From NCBI RefSeq assembly GCF_009905545.1, contig NZ_JAAALB010000003.1, forward strand, positions 1 through 64,000: a stretch of 64,000 nt of DNA. Direction: 5' to 3'. Under the pieces are notes generated by a model. That model ran no database searches, was not told where the DNA came from, and saw only the letters and a list, made by a program, of their open reading frames with translations. Both the position numbers and the translations under genes were made by a program. Below are positions 54,958 to 63,877 of the stretch, in pieces. Within the stretch, counting starts at the first letter, position 1. Every line of letters starts with the position of its first letter. The stretch is from Cellulophaga sp. BC115SP (GTDB taxonomy: Bacteria > Bacteroidota > Bacteroidia > Cytophagales > Spirosomataceae).

Positions 54958-55722
54958 TTATTTTTTGTCCAAGAAGTGAGAGAAAGTATCGCCTCTCAAG
55001 CCCAAACGGATCGTTTCTAATGAAATAACTTCATGAGGAGCAATGTTACCAACGTTTACGTTAGCACCAACCAACTTCACAAACCAAACTTGTTGAGATT
55101 TTTGAGGAGCTTCCCAAATGATTTTTTCTTCAGGAATCTCTGTCAAAATTTCTTCTACCAAGCCCTGACGAACCTCGCCTGATGCACGGAACAAACCTAC
55201 GTTTCCACCTTCACGAGCTTCACCGATTACTTTCCAAGCACCCGCTTCCAACTCCGCTTTCATCAATTTAATCCATTTGTATGGAGGAATGATTTTGGCT
55301 TCGTCTTTAGAACCTACTTCCGAAAGAACAGTTACTTGTTTAGCCAAAGTTTGGATGTATCCGCATTTGTCATCTTGCTCCATTTCCAAAGAGCCATCCG
55401 AAACCTCTGCGTATTCCATGCCATATTGGTCCAAAACACGACGGTATTCGTCAAATTGACCTCTTACCACAAATGCCTCAAACAAAGTACCCCCAAAATA
55501 TACAGGGATGCCTGCCGATTTATACAAAGCCAATTTATCTTTTAGGTTTGGAGTCACAAAAGAGGTTGCCCAACCCAACTTCACTATATCGGTATATCCA
55601 GAGCCAAGCTCCAAGAAATCTTCAACTTGTCTGAGACTAAGCCCTTTGTCCATTACCATTGTCAAACCTTTTTGACGTGGCTTTTCAGTTCTCTCAGGAA
55701 TCTGGTTAAGTGGGTAATTCAT
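54958..55722 (-). CDS. comA: phosphosulfolactate synthase (ComA family)
   Basis: 254 residues from Met at 55722 (MNYPLNQIPERTEKPR..). The family pattern is clear: GLTMVMDKGL, DIVKLGWATSFV, AGIPVYFGGTLFEAF, YAEVSDGSLEM and REGGNVGLFRASGEV. ComA adds sulfite to phosphoenolpyruvate to give phosphosulfolactate, the first step of coenzyme M synthesis in methanogens. In bacteria the product is thought to feed sulfolactate or sulfonates. No other such gene is nearby. The frame opens at 55878, but the promoter at 55848-55879 lies in that extension. Confidence 0.85.
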   Translation of the reverse strand: MNYPLNQIPERTEKPRQKGLTMVMDKGLSLRQVEDFLELGSGYTDIVKLGWATSFVTPNLKDKLALYKSAGIPVYFGGTLFEAFVVRGQFDEYRRVLDQYGMEYAEVSDGSLEMEQDDKCGYIQTLAKQVTVLSEVGSKDEAKIIPPYKWIKLMKAELEAGAWKVIGEAREGGNVGLFRASGEVRQGLVEEILTEIPEEKIIWEAPQKSQQVWFVKLVGANVNVGNIAPHEVISLETIRLGLRGDTFSHFLDKK

Positions 55723-55847
55723 ATTTTTTGAAATTTCTGGGATTAAATATTTGGTTTTCAGAACAACAATGTTGTGCTTGTTGCACTTATTCAGAATAAG
55801 TAATTCTTTTTGATTGAATAATGAGGTATTTCGAACGTGCAATTTTG

Positions 55848-55879
55848 CAAAATTAGAAATATCTTCCAAATGGCACAAA
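55848..55879 (-). promoter_or_regulatory. comA promoter
   Basis: On the minus strand TTTG (55879-55876), 20 bases, then TAATTTTG (55855-55848) match the consensus exactly. It implies transcription starting near 55842 and a leader of about 120 bases, so the coding start is 55722. Confidence 0.75.
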
Positions 55880-56315
55880 CTACTATTTTACTAGATTGTC
55901 TTTAAATAATAATTGCTTTTATTTAATTTACTGTAAATCAATGATTTAATTTTTTTGAAAAAATGATTTTTCATAGATTTTTCAAAAAATAATGTCAAAA
56001 ATTTGTTTACTAAACACTGTTTAGTAATTTTACAACGTTATAAAAATGAAAGACGATAAAATATTAATCTTTAAAGCATATTTATAACTCTGAGAATAAC
56101 TAGAACTAGCTTACCCTAAATCGTTTAGGAAATAATAGTACTCAAATTATCCTAAACTTAGTATCTTGATTACTTAAATGTCATCTCAAATTTGATTAAA
56201 AATACAATAAGTATTTTTAGCCTATAGTTTTAGTATAATTTAATACAAAGATTACAAAATCTTCCGAATCTCAAGCCTTGAAAACAAAACCTTTTAATAA
56301 TAATCATCCAAACTC
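55880..56315. other. intergenic region upstream of the DUF2147 gene
   Basis: A 436-base AT-rich gap between divergent genes. It contains the TetR-type operator and its promoter (56002-56032) about 290 bases before the DUF2147 start. No open frame was recognised. Confidence 0.5.
56002..56032 (+). promoter_or_regulatory. promoter with embedded TetR operator
   Basis: TTTG (56002-56005), 19 bases, then TAATTTTA (56025-56032) resembles the consensus, with the last base off. The spacer is almost filled by the palindrome TTACTAAACA-C-TGTTTAGTAA (56007-56027), which is perfectly symmetric. A repressor bound here would block RNA polymerase. The downstream transcript would carry DUF2147, tetR and the thioesterase. 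Confidence 0.65.
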
Positions 56316-56738
56316 ATGAAAAAGTTATTGTTTATTCTTGCCACCCTGTTATCAACTATACAAATCGTACAAGCTCAAAACCCTACGAAAGACGCTGTGT
56401 TAGGGGAGTGGCTGTCGGAAAGTAAAGATGGAAAAGTGCTTATATTCAAACAAGGAGATAAATACTTTGGGAAACTTTCTTGGATAAAAGATGCTGCCAA
56501 AAAAGATGTAAATAATCCAGATGCATCTTTGCGTAATCAACCGTTGTTAGGCTTGGTGATTCTAAAAAACTTTGAGTTTACAGGAAAAGCTTGGGAAGAA
56601 GGAAGTATTTATGATCCTAAAAATGGCAAAAGTTATTCATGTAATATGAAACTCAAGAAAGCTGATGAATTAGAAATCAGAGGTTTTGTTGGTGTTTCGT
56701 TGCTGGGACGAACTACCGTGTGGACAAAAGTGAAATAA
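56316..56738 (+). CDS. DUF2147 family secreted protein
   Basis: A 140-residue protein with a signal peptide (cleavage after VQAQ). The mature part has the DUF2147 pattern: GEWLSESKDGKVLIFKQGDKYFGKL, LGLVILKNFEFTGKAWEEGSIYDPKNGKSY, and C-terminal LEIRGFVGVSLLGRTTVW. These proteins are probably beta-barrel-like small periplasmic or outer-membrane proteins of unknown function, common in Bacteroidota. It precedes the TetR gene by 72 bases. Confidence 0.88.
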   Translation: MKKLLFILATLLSTIQIVQAQNPTKDAVLGEWLSESKDGKVLIFKQGDKYFGKLSWIKDAAKKDVNNPDASLRNQPLLGLVILKNFEFTGKAWEEGSIYDPKNGKSYSCNMKLKKADELEIRGFVGVSLLGRTTVWTKVK

Positions 56739-56810
56739 GCCAGCTACCTGTTGGGAATGCCTGTACACTTTGCTTAAATTTGTCTACATACTAAGATTGG
56801 TTTATAAGAA

Positions 56811-57443
56811 ATGGGTATTTTAGAGAGAAAAGAACGCGAAAAACTAGAATTAAAGCAGCGAATTTTAGAAGCTGCCAAGGAAATCTTTATCAAAGAAGGC
56901 TTTGATAAGGCTTCTATTCGAGCTATTGCGGACAAAATAGAGTATAGTCCAGCTACAATTTATCTGCATTATAAAGATAAAGATGAATTGTTTTATGCGG
57001 TACATGAATTAGGATTTGATAAATTATCAGAAATGACGCGTTCCGTTGAAAATATCGAAGATGGTTTTCAACAACTACGTGCGAGAGGATTGATTTACTT
57101 GAAATTTGCTTTTGAGAATCCTGAGTTATACGATTTGATGTTTATCAAAGAAGCTCCAATGCATGCACTCAAAAAGCAAGAAGCTGGCTGGGATTGTGGA
57201 ATGCACAATTTTGTGGCACTACAAAAAAACTTGGCGCTATGTATTGAGCAAGGCTCTATTTTGCCTGCCAATATCGATGTATTGTCTATGTCGATATGGT
57301 CTTACGTGCACGGGTTGGTATCTTTAAATATTAGAGGGCGATTTGAGCCATTCTGTGAACTAAATCCAGAAATACAGCTAGAAAAGCTACTAGGGGAATC
57401 TCTGGACTTTATGTTGAATCTTATTAAAAAGAAAAATGAGTAA
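56811..57443 (+). CDS. TetR family transcriptional repressor
   Basis: A 210-residue protein. The N-terminal DNA-binding domain has RILEAAKEIFIKEGFDKASIRAIADKIEYSPATIYLHYKDKDELFYAVHE, the TetR helix-turn-helix signature. The remaining ~150 residues form a helical ligand pocket without a recognised specificity. It is followed by an overlapping thioesterase gene and lies between the DUF2147 gene and the TolC/HlyD/RND operon. The matching palindromes at 56007-56027 and 58186-58206 are its likely operators. Confidence 0.9.
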   Translation: MGILERKEREKLELKQRILEAAKEIFIKEGFDKASIRAIADKIEYSPATIYLHYKDKDELFYAVHELGFDKLSEMTRSVENIEDGFQQLRARGLIYLKFAFENPELYDLMFIKEAPMHALKKQEAGWDCGMHNFVALQKNLALCIEQGSILPANIDVLSMSIWSYVHGLVSLNIRGRFEPFCELNPEIQLEKLLGESLDFMLNLIKKKNE

Positions 57444-57879
57444 TAAACACGCATTAGAGGTTTTTAAGGAATATATTGGTACTCGTGTAGCCGAAAAGAG
57501 TATTTCGCCAGTGGCTAAATTTCTAGACGGTGTTTTGGTAGGGGTTCACGACCATGGTATCGAAATAGAATACCAAGTCAAAGAAGAAATGGTAAATCCT
57601 GCTCGTATCTTGCATGGCGGTATTGCCGCAACAATGTTGGACGATATTATTGGGATGACTGTTTTTATGATGGGCAATGGTGTTTTTTATAGCACTGTCA
57701 ACCTTTCGGTAGACTACCTTTTTAGCGCACGACTAGGCGAGACCGTTCGTGTAAAATCAAAGATTGTAAGAATGGGAAAGAAAATCGCTCATGCAGAAGG
57801 CGAAATTCGTAACCAAGATGATATTTTAATTGCAAAATGTACAACCAATTTGGTTGCAACAAGCAATACTATTAAATAG
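57436..57879 (+). CDS. PaaI-type hotdog thioesterase
   Basis: A 147-residue hotdog-fold protein. The catalytic segment is RILHGGIAATMLDDIIGMTVF (HGG..a...D), followed by TVNLSVDYLFSARLGETVRVKSKIVRMGKKIAHAEGEI. It should cleave acyl- or aryl-CoA thioesters. The start overlaps the TetR stop by 8 bases, so translation is coupled. It may act on a ligand of the regulator, which is an inference. Confidence 0.87.
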   Translation: MSNKHALEVFKEYIGTRVAEKSISPVAKFLDGVLVGVHDHGIEIEYQVKEEMVNPARILHGGIAATMLDDIIGMTVFMMGNGVFYSTVNLSVDYLFSARLGETVRVKSKIVRMGKKIAHAEGEIRNQDDILIAKCTTNLVATSNTIK

Positions 57880-58008
57880 TTTTAGTTACTTTGTCTTTGA
57901 ATCTTTGAAAGACCAGTAACTAACTGATTTTAAGGATTTACAAAGTGAATTAAGCAGTAAAGATTTAACAGTTTGCTTAAGCTGAAAAAATCTAAAAATC
58001 CCCTAGAA

Positions 58009-58041
58009 AGACCTGTGGGCAGTAAAATCTCCCACAGGTCT
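58009..58041. repeat. 11-bp perfect palindromic repeat
   Basis: AGACCTGTGGG and CCCACAGGTCT flank an 11-base loop. No T run follows on either strand. It could terminate transcription of the TetR cluster or be an intergenic repeat. Confidence 0.5.
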
Positions 58042-58185
58042 GACTTATGACAGCTTTCTGAAGTCAGCTTTGAGCAGTCGGCTCATATTGGTGTATTTTA
58101 TAACCAGTGCTGATACCTAAAACCCGATAGCTCGAAGCTCATTTGGCATTGATTCCTCATGAATTAATGCTTTTTATTTACTCTT

Positions 58186-58206
58186 TTACTGAACAGTGTT
58201 TATAAA
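58186..58206 (+). promoter_or_regulatory. operator-like site before tolC, second TetR site
   Basis: TTACTGAACA-G-TGTTTATAAA is an imperfect version of the palindrome at 56007-56027: 9 of 10 bases agree in the left half and 8 of 10 in the right. It lies 18 bases before the start codon of the TolC-type gene. No clear -33/-7 pair is seen. Confidence 0.55.
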
Positions 58207-58224
58207 ATTATAAATGTTTAATAC

Positions 58225-59589
58225 ATGAAACCTATGAAGTATTATCTCTCCTTGGTGTGCTGTTGGCTCGCTTATGGAACTATGGCTCAATCAGAAGTAC
58301 TCAATCAGTATGTACAAGAAGGACTACAAAATAGCCAAACGCTCAAGCAGCAACGTTTTCAGCTACAAAAAGCCATTTGGGCTTTGGATGAAGCCAAAAG
58401 TTTGTTCAAACCTGCAGTGAATTTCAATACGACTGTATCCTCTGCCTTGGGTGGCCGTACAATTGATATTCCTGTGGGAGATTTAGTAAATCCTGTATAT
58501 GCCACGCTCAATCGCTTGACAAATTCTAATGCTTTTCCACAAATCTCAAACGTGAGTGAGCAGTTGATTCCAAAGGATTTTTATGACATGCGATTCAAAA
58601 CTTCGATGCCTTTGATTAATGCTGAACTTAAGTATAATCAAAGCATCAAAAAGGAACTGATTGGTTTGCAGCAATCCGAAACCAATGTCTATAAACGTGA
58701 ATTGGTCAAAGATATAAAAATGGCTTATTTCAACTATCTAAAAGCTACTGAGGCATTGAGTATTTACGAAAATGCGTTACGTCTGCTCCGTGAAAGTGAA
58801 CGTGTCAACCAAGCTTTGATTCAAAATGGAATGGCTAATCCGACGGTTTCTGTTCGTACCAAAAACGAAATTGCTAGTATAGAATCTGAAGTTGAAGCTG
58901 CCAAAGGAACACAGAAAAACGCGGCAGCGTATTTTAATTTCTTGCTAAACCGTGAGTTTACGCAGGAAATCAAAGTTGATTCAAGTTTTAAAAATGTTGT
59001 GATTCCTGCTAAAATAGACTTAGCTCACCGTGAAGAAATCGACAAGCTCGAAACTAATTTGAGTATCAATAAGCAAATCTTAAAACTTAGCCAGTCTTAC
59101 AATCAACCCAAGATAGGAGCTTCTTTGGATTTAGGTTCACAAGGGCGTTTTGCTCAAATCGCTTCGGCTGACAAGAATTTTATTTCTCCCAATGCCTTTT
59201 TCTTGGTCGGAGTATCGATTGACTTGCCTGTATATTCTTCAGGAAGAAATCAATTGAAAGTAAAACAAGCCGAAATGGACGTTGCTTCCGCCGATACACA
59301 GCTTCAACAAGTCAAAAACCAACTTGATTTACAAAATACCTTAGCGCAAAACGCTTTGACAGCTGCCAAAGAAATTCATCAATCCAAAGCCAATCAGATA
59401 AGTTCGGCACAGCGCTATTATCGTGACATGATGCGCCGTTACAAAGAAGGTAATCTTAGTTTTATCGAGTTGCTGGATGCCCAAACACAATTGACTCGTA
59501 CTCAATTACAGCAAGTGATAGCTCATTATGATGTTTGGCTCAAATGGGTAGAACTCGAACGCAGTGCTGCCGCTTTTGACTTAAAATAA
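58225..59589 (+). CDS. TolC family outer-membrane efflux protein
   Basis: A 454-residue protein with a signal peptide (ending GTMAQ). Two repeated halves with the long coiled helices of the TolC fold are visible, for example the QLQQVKNQLDLQNTLAQNALTAAKEIHQSKANQISSAQRYY stretch. A typical tail has YKEGNLSFIELLDAQTQLTRTQLQQVIAHYDVWLKW. It forms the outer-membrane channel of the tripartite pump encoded with the next two genes. 86 bases separate it from the HlyD gene. Confidence 0.9.
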   Translation: MKPMKYYLSLVCCWLAYGTMAQSEVLNQYVQEGLQNSQTLKQQRFQLQKAIWALDEAKSLFKPAVNFNTTVSSALGGRTIDIPVGDLVNPVYATLNRLTNSNAFPQISNVSEQLIPKDFYDMRFKTSMPLINAELKYNQSIKKELIGLQQSETNVYKRELVKDIKMAYFNYLKATEALSIYENALRLLRESERVNQALIQNGMANPTVSVRTKNEIASIESEVEAAKGTQKNAAAYFNFLLNREFTQEIKVDSSFKNVVIPAKIDLAHREEIDKLETNLSINKQILKLSQSYNQPKIGASLDLGSQGRFAQIASADKNFISPNAFFLVGVSIDLPVYSSGRNQLKVKQAEMDVASADTQLQQVKNQLDLQNTLAQNALTAAKEIHQSKANQISSAQRYYRDMMRRYKEGNLSFIELLDAQTQLTRTQLQQVIAHYDVWLKWVELERSAAAFDLK

Positions 59590-59675
59590 AAAGACGTAAT
59601 GCTTGAGTGAATTGAAGCATAAATAAAAATCTAAAAATCTCTTTAGCCTTGGGCTAATCAAAATCCTCTTGAAAT

Positions 59676-60725
59676 ATGTTGACTTCCTTTAAAAATAGCC
59701 TCATTCTAGGTCTAATCATAACGACAGTGTTTGCCTGTGGCAAAAAGAAAACCGATAAAAAAACAATTGCAGATAACGAAACTGTAGCTGTAAAATTAGT
59801 GGATGTTTCAAATGCTAATTCTACCGAACCCATCAAAGCTTCTGGTCTGATAAGCTCTTTACACGAAGCTCGTCTTTCTTTTAAAACGGGCGGAATAATC
59901 GAAAAAATCTTTGTAAAAGAAGGACAAAATATTGTTAAAGGTCAATTATTAGCAACGCTCAATTTGACCGAAATCAATGCACAAGTGCAACAATCACAAG
60001 AGAATGTGAGCAAAATCGAAAGAGACTTAAAGCGTATCAATGCACTATATCGTGATTCGGTAGCTACACTCGAACAAGTCCAAAATCTAACAACAGCCTT
60101 GAGCGTGGCAAAACAAGGTTTACAAATAGCCCAATACAACCAAGGATATTCCAAAATTTATGCACCAACCAATGGTGTTGTTGTCAAAAAAATGATGAAC
60201 GAAGGTGAATTGGCATCGTCTGGAAGTCCTGTGTTTTTTGTGAATGCCGCAGGTGCCAACGATTGGGTAGTAAAAGTAGGTATTGCAGACAAAGATTGGA
60301 CTCGCCTCAAACTAGGCGATAAAGCCGAAATCAGCCTCGACGCATTTCCTGATATGAAGTTTTTGGCAAATGTCACAACCCTCTCTCAAGGTGCCGACCA
60401 AGCTTCAGGTCTCTATCAAGCAGAGTTAAAAATTAGTACTCAAGGCAAAAAAATGGCGACTGGCCTATTTGCCAAGGCTTTGATTTACCCTTCTATCAAA
60501 TACCAATATGCGTCTGTTCCTGTTGATGCCATTATTGAAGGCAATGGGGACCAAGCTTTTGTATATGTGATAGAAAACGGAAAAGCCAAAAGAGTTTCTT
60601 TGTCGATTGCTTACGTCAACGGTCAACAAGCATTTATTCGTGAGGGTTTGTCGGGAATAAACCAAGTAGTAACAGATGGTTCGGCTTATCTGGTAGAAGG
60701 TACAAAAGTAAAAGTGGTGCAATAA
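59676..60725 (+). CDS. RND efflux periplasmic adaptor, lipoprotein
   Basis: A 349-residue membrane-fusion protein. The signal peptide ends in a lipobox (TVFACGKKK), so it is lipid-anchored. It has a biotinyl/lipoyl-like domain (SGLISSLHEARLSFKTGGIIEKIFVKEGQNIVKGQLLATLN), then a coiled-coil hairpin and a beta-barrel region with FPDMKFLANVTTLSQGADQASGLYQAEL. It joins the RND pump to TolC. Lies 83 bases before the pump gene. Confidence 0.9.
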   Translation: MLTSFKNSLILGLIITTVFACGKKKTDKKTIADNETVAVKLVDVSNANSTEPIKASGLISSLHEARLSFKTGGIIEKIFVKEGQNIVKGQLLATLNLTEINAQVQQSQENVSKIERDLKRINALYRDSVATLEQVQNLTTALSVAKQGLQIAQYNQGYSKIYAPTNGVVVKKMMNEGELASSGSPVFFVNAAGANDWVVKVGIADKDWTRLKLGDKAEISLDAFPDMKFLANVTTLSQGADQASGLYQAELKISTQGKKMATGLFAKALIYPSIKYQYASVPVDAIIEGNGDQAFVYVIENGKAKRVSLSIAYVNGQQAFIREGLSGINQVVTDGSAYLVEGTKVKVVQ

Positions 60726-60808
60726 ACTTTTACAACAAATCAATTTTACATAGACCTAAACGAGCATAACGTCACTGTAAAGCGACTGATGCCGACAACT
60801 CATCATAT

Positions 60809-63800
60809 ATGAAAATCGCAGAATTTTCCGTAAAAAATTACCAGTTTACCTTAGTGGTATTTCTGGCGGTATTATCAATCGGGCTATATTCCTTGTTGAA
60901 CATGCCTCGTGGCGAAGACCCAGAGTTTGAATCTCCTCAATTTGGCGTTACGATTATCTATCCCGGAGCTACTCCCAACGACATGGAAGAGTTAGTAGCA
61001 GACCCTTTTGAAAAAAGAATTAACGAGCTAGACAACATTCAGCGCATAAGTACGGTCATACTAGATGGAGCGGCTGTATTTCAGATAGAGTATGATTTTG
61101 AACAAGATCCAGAAGAAAAATATCAGGAGGTTGTACGAGAAGTAAATGCCATCAGAAAAGACCTCCCTGCTGAGATTCTGGATATTCGAGTACAAAAGTT
61201 TAGACCAACCGACGTAAATATTTATCAGTTTGCCCTCGTAAGCGAAAATGTGCCTTACGCCAAGCTGAAGGAATATGCAGATGATTTGGAAAAACAACTC
61301 GAAAAGGTAAAACCTCTAACTAATATCAAATCATGGGGTTTTCCAGCTCGTAAAGTAGCAGTTGAGTTGAATTTGGAAAAAATGGCACATGACCATATTC
61401 CTGTCAATCAGGTGTTGGGAGCAATTCAATCTGAGAATGTCAATATTCCTGGAGGTAGTATCAATGTTTCGAGTAAAAAACTAAATGTTAAAACATCAGG
61501 TGCATATAATGACCTCGACGAAATTCAGAATACGATTGTGTACACCAACGGTACCAAAATCGTGTATCTCAAAGATATTGCTCAAGTAAAATTTGCTTAC
61601 GAAGACGAAACACATATTACTAGTCTCAATGGTCACCGCTGTGTTTTTGTCACAGCATGCCAAAAGCAAGGACAGAATATTATTGCGATTCGTAAGATAG
61701 TTGAACCAATAGTTGAAAAATACAAAGCACAACTTCCTCCAAGTGTCGATGTTGTAAAAGTATTTGACCAAGCCGAATCTGTAGATAATCGTCTTACGCG
61801 TTTTGCTAAAGATTTCGGAATAGCGATTTTGCTAGTATTGATTACGCTATTGCCTTTAGGTACACGTGCAAGTATTGTCGTAATGATTTCAATCCCACTC
61901 TCGTTGGCGATAGGTCTAACATTACTCAATGTATTTGGTTATACCATCAACCAGCTGTCTATTGTAGGGATGATTGTAGCTTTGGGGATTTTGGTAGATG
62001 ACTCTATCGTAGTGGTCGAAAACATCGAACGCTTTATGCGAATGGGCATCAAACGCAAGCAGGCGGCTATCGATGCTACAAAACAAATCGGATTAGCAGT
62101 AGTAGGATGTACTGTATTGTTGTGTTTTGCCTTTTTACCAATTGCCAACTTGCCAGAGGCAGCAGGTGAATTTATTCGAAGTTTACCAATGGCTGTAATG
62201 TTTACGGTATTGGCTTCGATGATTGTGTCATTGACGATTGTACCATTTTTGTCATCAGTGTTATTGACCGAAAATCATAATCCAGAAGGGAATATGATTT
62301 TGAGAGGAATGAAAAAAATCATTTCGGCTACTTATGGACGCTTGATGGATTGGTGTCTTAAACACCCCAAAACAACTTTGGCAGGAGCACTAGGAATATT
62401 TGTAGGTGTAATGATGATGGCTAAATTATTCTTAGGTTTTTCTCTTTTCCCAACTTCCGAAAAACCGATGTTTTTAGTAAATATCGAAACGCCAGTTGGA
62501 ACAAATATGGCTGCCACAACCAAAGTAGTGAAGTATGTGGAGGAAAAATTGAAGAAAGTACCTGAGATTAAAAACTTTGCTTCAAATGTTGGGCGTGTTA
62601 ATCCTCGTATCTATTACAACACAGTAGAAAGAGGGCAGTCAGAGAACCGAGCACAAATATTTGTCTTGCTCGAGGATATGGAAACATCTGAGAAAAAGGC
62701 TTTAATTGATGATTTGCGTGGCAATATGGGCGTGTATCCCAATGCCAAAATTGAGGTAAAAGATTTTGAACAAGGACCACCATTAGAAGCGCCAATTGCT
62801 TATCGAATCTTTGGAGAAAATTTGGATACCTTAAGGAATGTAGCGTTCAGAATCGAGAAGATTTTAGCTAATCATCCTGGAGCTATCTATGTTAATAACC
62901 CACTGAAAGTCCAACCAACGGATATTCGTGTGGTAGTCAATAAAGAAAAAGCTGGCTTGATGAGTGTGAGCTCAGCCGAAATCGACCGAGTGGTACGTTT
63001 AGGAATAGCAGGCTTAAATGTGGGTACCTACCGTGAAGATGGCGAAAAAGATGGTTATAACATCAACGTGTCGATTCCAAGAACGGGTGTACAACAAGAT
63101 TTAGACGTCTTTAATCGTTTGTATGTCAACAATGCTTTAGGGACGGCTATTCCGCTTAAGCAATTGGTAGATATTAAGTTAGAAACCTCTCAGAATCAGA
63201 TTTTGCACTTCGACAAAGAGCGATATGTGACAGTTTCGACCTTTTTAAAATCTGGCTATAATACAGCACAAGTAAACCAAGAATTAATAAAGCAATTAAA
63301 TGCTTTTAAGTTTCCAAAAGGATTTTCGTACAGAGTAGCAGGAGAGGCCGAAAATGCAGAAAAATCTTTCGGAGGAATAGGGGTGATAGTTTTGATAACT
63401 GTCTTCGGAATGATAGCTATCCTAATTTTGGAGTTCCGTAATTTCAAATCGACCCTGATTGTATTGTCAGTAATTCCATTGGGTATTGTTGGAGCTATCT
63501 TGATGCTATTACTTTGGGGCGAAACTTTATCATTTACGGCTGTTATTGGTTTTATTGCGCTGGTGGGAATTGAAGTCAAGAACTCTTTACTATTGGTAGA
63601 TTTTACCAACCAACTTCGAGAGGAAGGGTTTGGACTTGAGGAGGCAATTCGAGAAGCAGGCGAAGTGAGATTTGTTCCTATTGTGCTAACATCACTTACG
63701 GCAATAGGGGGCTTAGTACCACTAGTTATCGAATATTCAGAGCTGTACTCTCCATTAGCCTTGGTGCTTATAGGTGGAATTATCAGTTCAACATTACTTG

Positions 63801-63877
63801 CTCGTTTGGTTACACCTGTTATGTATAAGTTACTTCCACCAACGATTATTCCGGTCAAAGAAACGATACAAAACTAG
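60809..63877 (+). CDS. RND family efflux pump inner-membrane protein
   Basis: A 1022-residue protein with the AcrB/HAE1-like layout: two halves of six helices and large periplasmic loops. Motif evidence: PGATPNDMEELVADPFEKRINELDNI, VDDSIVVVENIERFMRMG with the conserved acid pair of helix 4, and EVKNSLLLVDFTNQLREEG. It exports substrates by proton antiport with the adaptor and TolC. The substrate (drug, metal or lipid) cannot be told, though the Asp in transmembrane 4 favours hydrophobic compounds. The operon ends near the window end, without a terminator found. Confidence 0.93.
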   Translation: MKIAEFSVKNYQFTLVVFLAVLSIGLYSLLNMPRGEDPEFESPQFGVTIIYPGATPNDMEELVADPFEKRINELDNIQRISTVILDGAAVFQIEYDFEQDPEEKYQEVVREVNAIRKDLPAEILDIRVQKFRPTDVNIYQFALVSENVPYAKLKEYADDLEKQLEKVKPLTNIKSWGFPARKVAVELNLEKMAHDHIPVNQVLGAIQSENVNIPGGSINVSSKKLNVKTSGAYNDLDEIQNTIVYTNGTKIVYLKDIAQVKFAYEDETHITSLNGHRCVFVTACQKQGQNIIAIRKIVEPIVEKYKAQLPPSVDVVKVFDQAESVDNRLTRFAKDFGIAILLVLITLLPLGTRASIVVMISIPLSLAIGLTLLNVFGYTINQLSIVGMIVALGILVDDSIVVVENIERFMRMGIKRKQAAIDATKQIGLAVVGCTVLLCFAFLPIANLPEAAGEFIRSLPMAVMFTVLASMIVSLTIVPFLSSVLLTENHNPEGNMILRGMKKIISATYGRLMDWCLKHPKTTLAGALGIFVGVMMMAKLFLGFSLFPTSEKPMFLVNIETPVGTNMAATTKVVKYVEEKLKKVPEIKNFASNVGRVNPRIYYNTVERGQSENRAQIFVLLEDMETSEKKALIDDLRGNMGVYPNAKIEVKDFEQGPPLEAPIAYRIFGENLDTLRNVAFRIEKILANHPGAIYVNNPLKVQPTDIRVVVNKEKAGLMSVSSAEIDRVVRLGIAGLNVGTYREDGEKDGYNINVSIPRTGVQQDLDVFNRLYVNNALGTAIPLKQLVDIKLETSQNQILHFDKERYVTVSTFLKSGYNTAQVNQELIKQLNAFKFPKGFSYRVAGEAENAEKSFGGIGVIVLITVFGMIAILILEFRNFKSTLIVLSVIPLGIVGAILMLLLWGETLSFTAVIGFIALVGIEVKNSLLLVDFTNQLREEGFGLEEAIREAGEVRFVPIVLTSLTAIGGLVPLVIEYSELYSPLALVLIGGIISSTLLARLVTPVMYKLLPPTIIPVKETIQN

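Larger units (their letters stand above)
57880..58224. other. intergenic region before the efflux operon
   Basis: A 345-base gap with an 11-bp palindrome (58009-58041) and the second operator-like site (58186-58206) close to the TolC start. No open frame. Confidence 0.5.

Noticed and set aside
55723-55878. N-terminal extension of the ComA frame
   Set aside because: It contains a consensus promoter for the gene, and the family N terminus begins at 55722.
63256-63858. 200-residue open frame on the minus strand inside the RND pump gene
   Set aside because: It is antisense to a full-length, well-conserved pump protein, has no family resemblance and follows the codon periodicity of the real gene.
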